A model generated the notes under the pieces. The model did no database searches. It saw only the letters and a program-made list of their open reading frames with translations, and had not been told where the DNA came from. From contig NZ_FUKI01000130.1 of the NCBI RefSeq assembly GCF_900163755.1, positions 1 through 38,611 on the forward strand: a stretch of DNA of 38,611 bases, in the 5' to 3' direction. The position numbers were made by a program, and so were the translations under genes. Position 1 is the stretch's first letter; every line of letters starts with the position of its first letter. This DNA is from Crenothrix polyspora (GTDB taxonomy: Bacteria; Pseudomonadota; Gammaproteobacteria; Methylococcales; Methylomonadaceae). This document shows positions 32,134 through 38,611 of this stretch, piece after piece.

Positions 32134-33870
32134 TCATCGAGTTGTAGTTTGGCTTTCAATTCTGAAAAGTTTATTCCCTTGTGATAATTTAACTACTACA
32201 TACTCATCTTTATTAAGTTCTTCTGGCAACTTATCTTTCAGAATTGATGTAACAAACTGTATTCCCTTTGCATTAACTAGATTGGCAATCTTTATAAGTT
32301 GATTATCGTGCATTAATTCTTTTTTATCATTGAGCAGAAAGTGCATACAAGGGATATTTTCTTCATCGGCAAATAGTGTGTAAGCAATATCAAAACAGGA
32401 AATTTCGCCCTGTTTTTTGCCCGAACTGAAATTGTTTAGGTCAAATGGTGTGAACTCATAAAGGCGGCGTCCTTTTCCGGTTTTTGTATCAACCTTTAAT
32501 GCATATTTTTCACCATACAATTCATTCGACACAGATGAGAAATGTTTGTTAAATTTGTTTATTTGTTCTTTGATTTTATGAGCGAATTCTTCAGAAAAAA
32601 GCTCATTGTCAATTTTGGCAAGTTTTTCATTAAGTTCGGTCAATTTTGATTCTACAGTGCTTAATTGACGTAGCGTATTTTCATATTCACCTTTTGTTTG
32701 ATGCCTGACATTAAGTTCAGTAATCAATCGCTCAAGTACTTCGAAAGAGTCGCTGCGTGTAATGGCTGCGCTTAGCTCAGCTTCCTGTGTTAAAAGGCGG
32801 CTTAAATGTTCACGTTTTGCAATAAGCTCTGCATCAATTTTTGGTAAATCCTGTACTATAAACCGAATTTTTGAGGTAACCATTTGATTGTGAAAATCAT
32901 TAAGCTCCTGGAATGTTTTTTGTATCCCACTTACTAGAGAAGTTGCCTGCTGATATATCTGCTGTAATTGTTGTATATCGATGTTAGATTTACCTGCCTG
33001 CATATCTTGCTGAGCTTCTAAAACCAAATCCTTTCGTAGTTCGAGTCGGCTAATTTCGGAAGAAGTGAGATTAACCTGATATTTTAACCTGTTAAGATTA
33101 TCCAAGTCTGATTCAAAATTCGGATTTAAATTGAGTGATGCTTTTTTACGTTCAAGTTCTTCTATTTCTGATTCAAGTAAAGCCAATGCAGTTTCGTATG
33201 CTGATTTTGTTTGGTCAGATTCTAGGCGTTTCTTAAATTTTTCTTCAATATCGATTTGAGAACGTAATTCTTGCTTATCATCTCCCTGCTCGAAATTGCA
33301 ATTGAAAAGAAAAAGATAGAGTGTTTCATATTCATCATCACGAGTAAAGCTATCAAGATTTTTAAGTGTATTGTTGATGCTTACATCGGTATAACGGATG
33401 TTGTGGGCAATTATTTGTCTAAAAGTTGGCTTAGTTCCATAATGCCCTGGAAAAAGAAGGTCTGTTAGCGTTTTGCTAAATAATTCATCAGTTAGGTTTT
33501 CGTTGCCTATGCGTTGAATTTTTTCTTTACGGGGCAGAAAGTTTCGTTCAATAAGTGTTTCCTGGGGATTTTCCTGCGAAAAATCATTTGTAAGAACTAA
33601 TGAAATTAATACTCTATTATTTATTAAAAAATCTTTAACGAGCTTGTATTCTTGCTTTTTGTTTTCGTGGTCGCTATATATCCCTTTGGCCTTAGCTCCA
33701 AGACAAAAATCAACTAGTTTTAAAACCGTTGTTTTGCCAACATTGTTGCCGGTTTCTTTACCGTGGTTAATAGGCGTTTCGTCGACAATTAAGTTCAGAC
33801 CAGCGTGAAAACGGATGTTTTGGATTATTTCACCATCACCTTGAGCAATAGTCAGAGATTTTAAAAACAC
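32134..33870 (-). CDS. ABC-3C system ATPase, DUF2326-type coiled-coil protein
   Basis: This 578-residue Rad50/SMC-like ATPase has Walker A GNNVGKTTVLKLVDFCLGAK at 41-60, a long coiled-coil insert (about 205-430, rich in Glu, Lys and Leu heptads such as LLESEIEELERKKASL), and a C-terminal ATPase half with NFSSGKKQGEISCFDIAYTLF (signature-like) and IPCMHFLLNDKKE (Walker B-like). This is the DUF2326 architecture of ABC-three-component systems, predicted to sense nucleoprotein complexes and trigger a partner effector. It is the last gene of the operon and overlaps the middle-component gene by 10 bp. Confidence 0.87.
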   Translation of the reverse strand: MFLKSLTIAQGDGEIIQNIRFHAGLNLIVDETPINHGKETGNNVGKTTVLKLVDFCLGAKAKGIYSDHENKKQEYKLVKDFLINNRVLISLVLTNDFSQENPQETLIERNFLPRKEKIQRIGNENLTDELFSKTLTDLLFPGHYGTKPTFRQIIAHNIRYTDVSINNTLKNLDSFTRDDEYETLYLFLFNCNFEQGDDKQELRSQIDIEEKFKKRLESDQTKSAYETALALLESEIEELERKKASLNLNPNFESDLDNLNRLKYQVNLTSSEISRLELRKDLVLEAQQDMQAGKSNIDIQQLQQIYQQATSLVSGIQKTFQELNDFHNQMVTSKIRFIVQDLPKIDAELIAKREHLSRLLTQEAELSAAITRSDSFEVLERLITELNVRHQTKGEYENTLRQLSTVESKLTELNEKLAKIDNELFSEEFAHKIKEQINKFNKHFSSVSNELYGEKYALKVDTKTGKGRRLYEFTPFDLNNFSSGKKQGEISCFDIAYTLFADEENIPCMHFLLNDKKELMHDNQLIKIANLVNAKGIQFVTSILKDKLPEELNKDEYVVVKLSQGNKLFRIESQTTTR

Positions 33871-34088
33871 AATTCAACCTTTCCACTGTCATTCAACTTG
33901 ATTAAATTGAGCAGGAAAAGCCAATCAAGACATAGTACAAAAACGGGCATACTCATATCCTGCTCAGTTTTTGTTTCTATATATAGATCAAGAAAATTCA
34001 TTACTCGATGTTCTTGTATGGCCTTGAGTACATAGGCACCATTAAAATAAATAGTCTGTTCAGGATGAATGTTGTCAGGAATTAGCAT
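33861..34088 (-). CDS. ABC-3C system middle component
   Basis: I choose MLIPDNIHPEQ (34088) as the start, because AGGAG lies about 6 nt before the ATG; the open frame runs on to 34199 but that part overlaps the SMEK gene. The 75 residues read TIYFNGAYVLKAIQEHR...FLDLY and VFVLCLDWLFLLNLIKLNDSGKVELC, a compact winged-helix-like pattern found in small middle components (the ABC-3C MC6 type by resemblance). It overlaps the effector gene by 14 bp and the ATPase gene by 10 bp, so the three are tightly coupled. It probably couples ATPase to effector. Confidence 0.78.
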   Translation of the reverse strand: MLIPDNIHPEQTIYFNGAYVLKAIQEHRVMNFLDLYIETKTEQDMSMPVFVLCLDWLFLLNLIKLNDSGKVELCF

Positions 34089-35046
34089 TGGAATCTCCTG
34101 AAGGATTTTTGAAAATCTTGCATCGAATAAAAGCATCAACAACAAGGATTTGCACGCATAAATCAAGCTCTTCATCAGCAATTGGAGTGTAATTAGCACT
34201 TGTATGTATCCTCTCCTTTACTTTTTCGATGACGGCTAAGAAACATTGGTTGGCGGAAACTGTGTCAACAAGATTAATATACTCCTTGCGGATACCATTT
34301 AAAATCGAAATGCTTTTGTTGGCCCCTTGTTTGTCATAGTCACTGTAGATTTTTTCAATGCGATAGTAGTAGATTTTATGGTCTTCGATCAGAAGTCTGG
34401 CAGCAGTACCCAACTGATTGTATGAAATTTTTTCTTCTGGGTCAAAGGCTAGTGTTTCAAAGCTCAGTACATCTGGACTCCATTTTTCTTTGGAAAGAAT
34501 TTTGATGATGGTTGCTAAGTTGGTCTCAACTTTTTCTGGGTCAGCCTCACTTTTAAGTTCTTTTTTCAGGAAATCATAGATTAGTTTCTGCTGCTCAATT
34601 TCCATAACTAAAATAGATTGCAAAAGAGCAGATACATCAAAAATATCGGCAGCGGGATCGAATGTTAAATTGTAAGGGTTCGCAAATGTTTTTGTTCGCA
34701 AGTCACCTGCATTTTTAGCAATGAATATAAATTTGAAAGAATAGTCTGGGTAATTGGAAATATTTTTTTTATTGAAGGCTGACTCAATCTTCTGTTTAGT
34801 TGCTGTGGCAGAAACTTGCACGATTATTTTATTTTCTGAGTCAATTAAGTCAGCACCCGCTACATTATGCTGCTTTGCATTTAAATTTATCAGCTTCCAA
34901 CCAAAAAGAAGGTTAAAAAAATGTGTATAAAAACTCTCTGCATGAATGTTCAAATCAAGAATATTTAACCCGCCACGTAGTTCAATCCTGGTAGCAAGTG
35001 TGCTGAGTTTTTCTTCTATATAATTGAAATATGGCGAGCGATTCAT
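34075..35046 (-). CDS. SMEK-domain effector of an ABC-3C system
   Basis: I start at MNRSPYFNYIEEK (35046) and not at the ATG at 35088, because SMEK proteins begin close to this point. The 323 residues carry an N-terminal SMEK domain (about 1-130): HAESFYTHFFNLLFGWKLINLN, GADLID with Asp66, and IIVQVSATATKQKI with Gln77 and Lys84. That Asp...Gln...Lys layout is like restriction-endonuclease folds with a D-x(n)-(E/Q)-x-K core, so a nuclease role is likely but inferred. The C-terminal helical half (about 150-323) probably contacts the middle component. It is the first gene of the three-gene operon. Confidence 0.83.
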   Translation of the reverse strand: MNRSPYFNYIEEKLSTLATRIELRGGLNILDLNIHAESFYTHFFNLLFGWKLINLNAKQHNVAGADLIDSENKIIVQVSATATKQKIESAFNKKNISNYPDYSFKFIFIAKNAGDLRTKTFANPYNLTFDPAADIFDVSALLQSILVMEIEQQKLIYDFLKKELKSEADPEKVETNLATIIKILSKEKWSPDVLSFETLAFDPEEKISYNQLGTAARLLIEDHKIYYYRIEKIYSDYDKQGANKSISILNGIRKEYINLVDTVSANQCFLAVIEKVKERIHTSANYTPIADEELDLCVQILVVDAFIRCKIFKNPSGDSNANS

Positions 35047-35094
35047 TAATACTCTTAGGTTGATTATTCGTGGGATTGGAAAAAACAACCGTCA

Positions 35095-35205
35095 TCTACT
35101 AAATAAGTAGCGTAGGTTGAGTTGCGGTTTTTTTCAATCCAACATTTATAGATGCAATATGTTGGGTTAACGACAAAGCTGTTAATCCAACATACCAACT
35201 TTAGC
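35095..35205. repeat. degenerate GTTGGGTT palindrome
   Basis: GTAGGTTGAGTTGCGG, CAATCCAACATT, ATATGTTGGGTTAACG and GTTAATCCAACATACCAACT resemble the interior of the composite elements at 17200 and 28569. This is an old, decayed copy between the PIN toxin gene and the SMEK gene. Confidence 0.5.
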
Positions 35206-35640
35206 TCACAAAATCTGTTCCAATAAATTAGTAAACGGCTGGTGATTTTTCCAGCGGTAAGTATGAAAATCCCGCTTATCGGTAGAGACAATACGACCGT
35301 GCCCCAACTCTTCGGCTAATAGCACTAATGAAGCATCGGCCAAATCCATTGGTAAATCAGCATACTGCACCATCAGATTGGTAAGCCTCGACAAATGACC
35401 ATCCGTTAATGGAAATGTAGAAAAATTTCCCTGATGTTGCAATGTTTGTAACAGCGTTAGAAAATCAAAAGCCAAACGCACATTCTCACGGCGCATAAGC
35501 AAATGCAATGCTTCCGTTAACACAGGAAAGGTTGTAATAAGTGGTTCGCGGCATTGTGCTAAAAAAGCCTTACAGACTTGATGATTGCTGTCTTTTCGGT
35601 CAAACAAGCCAAACCAGAAACCACTATCGACAATAATCAT
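35206..35640 (-). CDS. PIN-domain ribonuclease toxin (VapC-like)
   Basis: This 144-residue PIN-domain protein has the acidic residues expected for metal-dependent RNase activity: D5 (IIVDSGFWF), E43 (VLTEALHLL), D99/D102 (PMDLADASLV) and D121/D124 (VSTDKRDFHTY). It is in a 4-bp overlap (ATGA) with the upstream antitoxin gene, the usual toxin-antitoxin coupling. It probably cleaves RNA when the antitoxin is lost; the target is unknown. Confidence 0.9.
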   Translation of the reverse strand: MIIVDSGFWFGLFDRKDSNHQVCKAFLAQCREPLITTFPVLTEALHLLMRRENVRLAFDFLTLLQTLQHQGNFSTFPLTDGHLSRLTNLMVQYADLPMDLADASLVLLAEELGHGRIVSTDKRDFHTYRWKNHQPFTNLLEQIL

Positions 35641-35957
35641 TCAATAGCGCCGTGTTTAAACGAAAAATCCAGTTTTTGCTTGTACGTTGTGGAAAGCTGC
35701 TCATCGGTTTCTATGCAACCAATCAAGCCAGCTTGTTCAAATGCTTGATAGATTGGCGATAGGTCTGTTTCATCAATCACCTTTTGTTGGGTTTTTGATG
35801 TATTTTTAAATGATTCCGTCTTATTTTGGTAGCTAGAATTTCTCAACTTACGCGCTGATTTACCCTGCAAAAATTCAATAAAATCGAGCGCCTCTTGTTG
35901 CTCTTGCTCTGGCAATGTTGAGAGTCTGGTCAAAATTTCTTGATCTAATCCACTCAT
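35637..35957 (-). CDS. DUF2281-like antitoxin paired with the PIN toxin
   Basis: The open frame can start at a TTG at 35972, but GGAG precedes the ATG at 35957 by about 8 nt, so I choose MSGLDQEILTRL (106 residues). The N-terminal part ILTRLSTLPEQEQQEALDFIEFLQGK is the helical pattern of DUF2281-type antitoxins. The C-terminal part (YQAFEQAGLIGCIETDEQLSTTYKQKL) probably wraps the toxin. It is the first gene of the pair. Confidence 0.8.
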   Translation of the reverse strand: MSGLDQEILTRLSTLPEQEQQEALDFIEFLQGKSARKLRNSSYQNKTESFKNTSKTQQKVIDETDLSPIYQAFEQAGLIGCIETDEQLSTTYKQKLDFSFKHGAIE

Positions 35958-36068
35958 TTGGTAGCACTCCAAATTTTAAAAGTCAGAGGTGATTAGTTAA
36001 CGCTTTTTTTCTGAGTGTGACAATACACAGCGAATAAAATCATCCTGACTTTTATGGGAAACATTCTT

Positions 36069-37163
36069 CTACAAACAATCCAAAATTGCCCGTTTAACCG
36101 CATCCAAATCCGCATCAATAGTAATCGGCTTGGCATCCGCGCATTGCTTAATCGCAATATCCGGATCCTTAATGCCATTGCCGGTCAACGTACAGACAAT
36201 CGTACTGCCTTCCGGTATTTTGCCAGACTTAATATCCCGCAAAGCCCCTGCTATAGACGTTGCAGAAGCAGGTTCACAAAAAATGCCTTCGTATTGCGAG
36301 AGCAGTTTTTGCGCGGCCAGAATCTCATCATCGGTGAATTTGTCAAACCAGCCGCCGGATTCTTGCTGCGCGGCAATGGCAAAATCCCACGATTGCGGGC
36401 GGCCAATACGAATCGCCGTCGCCACCGTTTCAGGGTTGTCAATCGGATGGCCAGCCACAAACGGCGCAGCGCCTGCGGCCTGATAGCCGCACATCACAGG
36501 ACGCTTATTGGTGACAGCTTTGTGGGTGGCGCTATCGGTGGAATATTCTTTATAACCTTTCCAATACGCGCTGATATTACCGGCATTGCCCACCGGCAAA
36601 CAATGGTAATCCGGCGCCGTGCCCAAATCATCCACAATCTCAAAGGCGGCGGTTTTTTGGCCTTCCAACCTAAACGGGTTGATGGAGTTGACAATCGTTA
36701 CCGGCGCCAACTCGGCGACTTCTTTAACCAGACGCATACCGTCATCAAAATTGCCGTTAATCTGGATTATGGTGGCGTTGTACATTAAAGTCTGCGCGAG
36801 CTTGCCCAGGGCAATCTTGCCATCAGGAATTAACACAAACGCTTTAATGCCAGCGCGTGCCGCATACGCCGCAGCCGAAGCCGAAGTATTGCCGGTGGAG
36901 GCACAAATTACCGCCTTGCTGCCTTCTTCCACGGCCTTGGTGATGGCCATGGTCATGCCGCGATCTTTAAACGATCCAGTCGGATTCAAACCTTCAAATT
37001 TGACATAGATTTTTACGTCCTTACCGATCATTCTGGGGATATTCTGTAGCTCGATCATCGGCGTATTGCCTTCCACCAAACTGATAACGCGGGCGGTGGG
37101 GCTGACGGGTAAACGATCTCGGTAGCGGTCAATAAGACCTGTGTAGCGTGTGTGGTTAGACAT
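36069..37163 (-). CDS. thrC: threonine synthase
   Basis: ThrC is the PLP enzyme that converts O-phosphohomoserine to threonine. The PLP lysine is K66 in PTGSFKDRGM. ICASTGNTSASAAAYAARAG contributes cofactor and substrate binding, and LPVGNAGNISAYWKGY is the glycine loop. The 364-residue length and lack of a long N-terminal domain mark the short class found in many proteobacteria. It follows hom by 3 bp, so both form one operon. Confidence 0.95.
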   Translation of the reverse strand: MSNHTRYTGLIDRYRDRLPVSPTARVISLVEGNTPMIELQNIPRMIGKDVKIYVKFEGLNPTGSFKDRGMTMAITKAVEEGSKAVICASTGNTSASAAAYAARAGIKAFVLIPDGKIALGKLAQTLMYNATIIQINGNFDDGMRLVKEVAELAPVTIVNSINPFRLEGQKTAAFEIVDDLGTAPDYHCLPVGNAGNISAYWKGYKEYSTDSATHKAVTNKRPVMCGYQAAGAAPFVAGHPIDNPETVATAIRIGRPQSWDFAIAAQQESGGWFDKFTDDEILAAQKLLSQYEGIFCEPASATSIAGALRDIKSGKIPEGSTIVCTLTGNGIKDPDIAIKQCADAKPITIDADLDAVKRAILDCL

Positions 37164-37166
37164 GAA

Positions 37167-38477
37167 TTATCCTAAGGTTTCCAATCGGATGCGGTTAACT
37201 TTTCCGGTAACAGTTTGCAGGGCTTCGATTTTGGCAATCGCAGCGTTCATTTCTTGTTCGCGGGTGATTTGGGTGAGCAAAATAATGGGCACCACGGTTT
37301 CACCGGCCAACGGTTGTTTTTGAATCAAGGCTTCAATACTAATGTGATGGTCGGCAAGTATCCGGGTCACATCTGCCAACACGCCAGGCTTGTCTTCGGC
37401 ACTCAGGCGTAAATAATACGCCGTCCTGAAGTCATCGGCAGACAGCACCGGAATATCCACCAACGCATCAGCCTGGAACGCCAAATGCGGTACGCGGTTT
37501 TCAGGGTCGCTGGTCAAGGCACGCACCACATCCACCACATCGGCAACGACTGATGACGCCGTAGGTTCTGAGCCCGCACCTGCGCCGTAATACAGCGTAG
37601 GGCCTGCGGCATCGCCTTTAACCACCACGGCATTCATCACGCCATCGACATTGGCAATTAAGCGGCGATCAGGGATTAAGGTAGGGTGGACGCGCAGCTC
37701 TATGCCTTCCGGTGTCTTACGGGCAATCCCTAAATGCTTGATGCGGTAACCCAATTGTTCGGCGTACTCGACATCCGCACGGGTGATTTGGGTGATGCCT
37801 TCGGTATAGACTTTATCAAATTGCAAGGGCATGCCAAAGGCAATCGAAGCCAGGATAGTCAACTTGTGGCCGGCATCAATACCTTCAACGTCAAAGGTTG
37901 GGTCAGCTTCCGCATAACCCAGCGCTTGCGCTTCGGCCAACACATCGTTGAAGTCACGGCCTTTGTCGCGCATTTCCGTCAAAATAAAATTGCCGGTGCC
38001 GTTGATGATACCGGCCAGCCATTCTATGTGGTTGGCGCTTAAGCCTTCACGGATGGCTTTAATAACAGGAATGCCTCCAGCGACAGCGGCTTCAAACGCC
38101 ACCATCACGCCTTTTTCGCTGGCTTTGGCAAAGATTTCATTGCCATGCAGAGCCAGCAGGGATTTATTGGCGGTAACAACGTGCTTACCATTGGCAATGG
38201 CTTGCAACACCATGTCTTTGACTGCGCCGCAGCCGCCGATCAGTTCAACAATAATGTCGATGTCAGGATCGTTAATGATCTCGAAAGGATCGGTGGTTAA
38301 GGCGATACCTTGCGTGTCGCAGATACGGGCTTTGGTTAAATCTTTCGCCGAGGCGCGGGTAATGACAATTTCGCGACCAGCACGGCGGGCAATTTCCACC
38401 GCGTTGCGCTTTAACACATTCACTGTACCGCCGCCGACAGTACCCAAGCCTAATACACCTACTTTTACCGGTTTCAA
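37167..38477 (-). CDS. hom: homoserine dehydrogenase with ACT domain
   Basis: This enzyme reduces aspartate semialdehyde to homoserine. The 436 residues contain the Rossmann motif GVLGLGTVGGGTV (8-20), the catalytic-domain GIINGTGNFILTEM and EAQALGYAEADPTFDVEGIDAGHK, and a C-terminal ACT domain (about 350-430, YYLRLSAEDKPGVLADVTRIL) that gives threonine feedback control. It is not fused to aspartate kinase. It leads the hom-thrC operon. A type B miniature element lies about 87 bp upstream of its start. Confidence 0.96.
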   Translation of the reverse strand: MKPVKVGVLGLGTVGGGTVNVLKRNAVEIARRAGREIVITRASAKDLTKARICDTQGIALTTDPFEIINDPDIDIIVELIGGCGAVKDMVLQAIANGKHVVTANKSLLALHGNEIFAKASEKGVMVAFEAAVAGGIPVIKAIREGLSANHIEWLAGIINGTGNFILTEMRDKGRDFNDVLAEAQALGYAEADPTFDVEGIDAGHKLTILASIAFGMPLQFDKVYTEGITQITRADVEYAEQLGYRIKHLGIARKTPEGIELRVHPTLIPDRRLIANVDGVMNAVVVKGDAAGPTLYYGAGAGSEPTASSVVADVVDVVRALTSDPENRVPHLAFQADALVDIPVLSADDFRTAYYLRLSAEDKPGVLADVTRILADHHISIEALIQKQPLAGETVVPIILLTQITREQEMNAAIAKIEALQTVTGKVNRIRLETLG

Positions 38478-38563
38478 AGCACACTCCAGTTAAAAAATTA
38501 TTATATATCGTCTTACAAAATTGGATTTTTAAACACAGCGATAAACTATACAGCGTTTTCAAC

Positions 38564-38611
38564 TTAGGAACGCGCACGAAATAACTTGAACAACTTAAAC
38601 GCCACCACCGT
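38564..38611. repeat. type B miniature element, partial at window end
   Basis: It begins TTAGGAACGCGCACGAAATA and continues ACTTGAACAACTTAAACGCC, as in the copy at 17334, and is cut by the window edge. It lies in the probable promoter region upstream of hom. Confidence 0.88.

Noticed and set aside
1-38611. tRNA, rRNA or intact insertion sequence with transposase
   Set aside because: I found no cloverleaf, rRNA segment or transposase motif; all mobile DNA seen is non-coding.

Overview
The window looks like chromosomal DNA of a methanotrophic gammaproteobacterium (order Methylococcales, by inference). The grounds are a pqqABC cluster with a canonical PqqA, gammaproteobacterial housekeeping genes (cysM, rlmD, hrpA, selO, hom-thrC), moderate GC content, and intergenic regions full of small palindromic repeats with a TTCGTGGTGAGCTTGTCGAA-type core. 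I see no rRNA, tRNA, CRISPR array or intact transposase gene.

Layout. 150-3235: a two-gene minus-strand module of a large double P-loop ATPase (KGGVGR-type ParA-like domain plus a second AAA/STAND-like domain) and a small HEPN-like protein, a candidate conflict/defence system. It sits directly behind pqqABC (3309-5145). 5392-10980: a minus-strand run cysM, ydbH-like, ydbL-like, rlmD, joining cysteine synthesis, an envelope lipid-transfer pair and rRNA methylation. 11312-12571: an HD-GYP c-di-GMP phosphodiesterase. 12616-15033: repeat-rich DNA with a BrnT/BrnA toxin-antitoxin pair split by a miniature element, and a DUF29 gene. 15612-16988: an exported protein of unknown function. 17131-18776: a mosaic of nested miniature elements and a 193-bp tandem array. 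18934-21137: two translationally coupled exported proteins (a duplicated-module protein and an FG-GAP/VCBS beta-propeller lipoprotein). 21650-23934: a secreted lipase followed by a membrane-anchored helical-repeat protein. 23935-24422: an intergenic region with four consensus DnaA boxes, one IHF-consensus site and an AT-rich stretch. 24423-30523: hrpA and selO. 30767-31969: a surface-antigen-like lipoprotein and two small proteins (TIGR02450 and SEC-C). 32134-35046: an ABC-three-component (ABC-3C) conflict system made of a SMEK effector, a middle component and a DUF2326 ATPase. 35206-35957: a PIN toxin with its antitoxin. 36069-38477: hom-thrC.

Two themes stand out. First, four separate conflict modules (KGGVGR-ATPase/HEPN, BrnTA, ABC-3C, PIN toxin-antitoxin) lie between housekeeping operons. 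Second, several families of non-coding miniature elements have different terminal inverted repeats but share the same internal palindrome. They are nested in one another, carry visible target-site duplications, and in one case the same nested element sits at the same site in opposite orientations in two host copies. All family assignments come from reading motifs and have not been checked by a database search.
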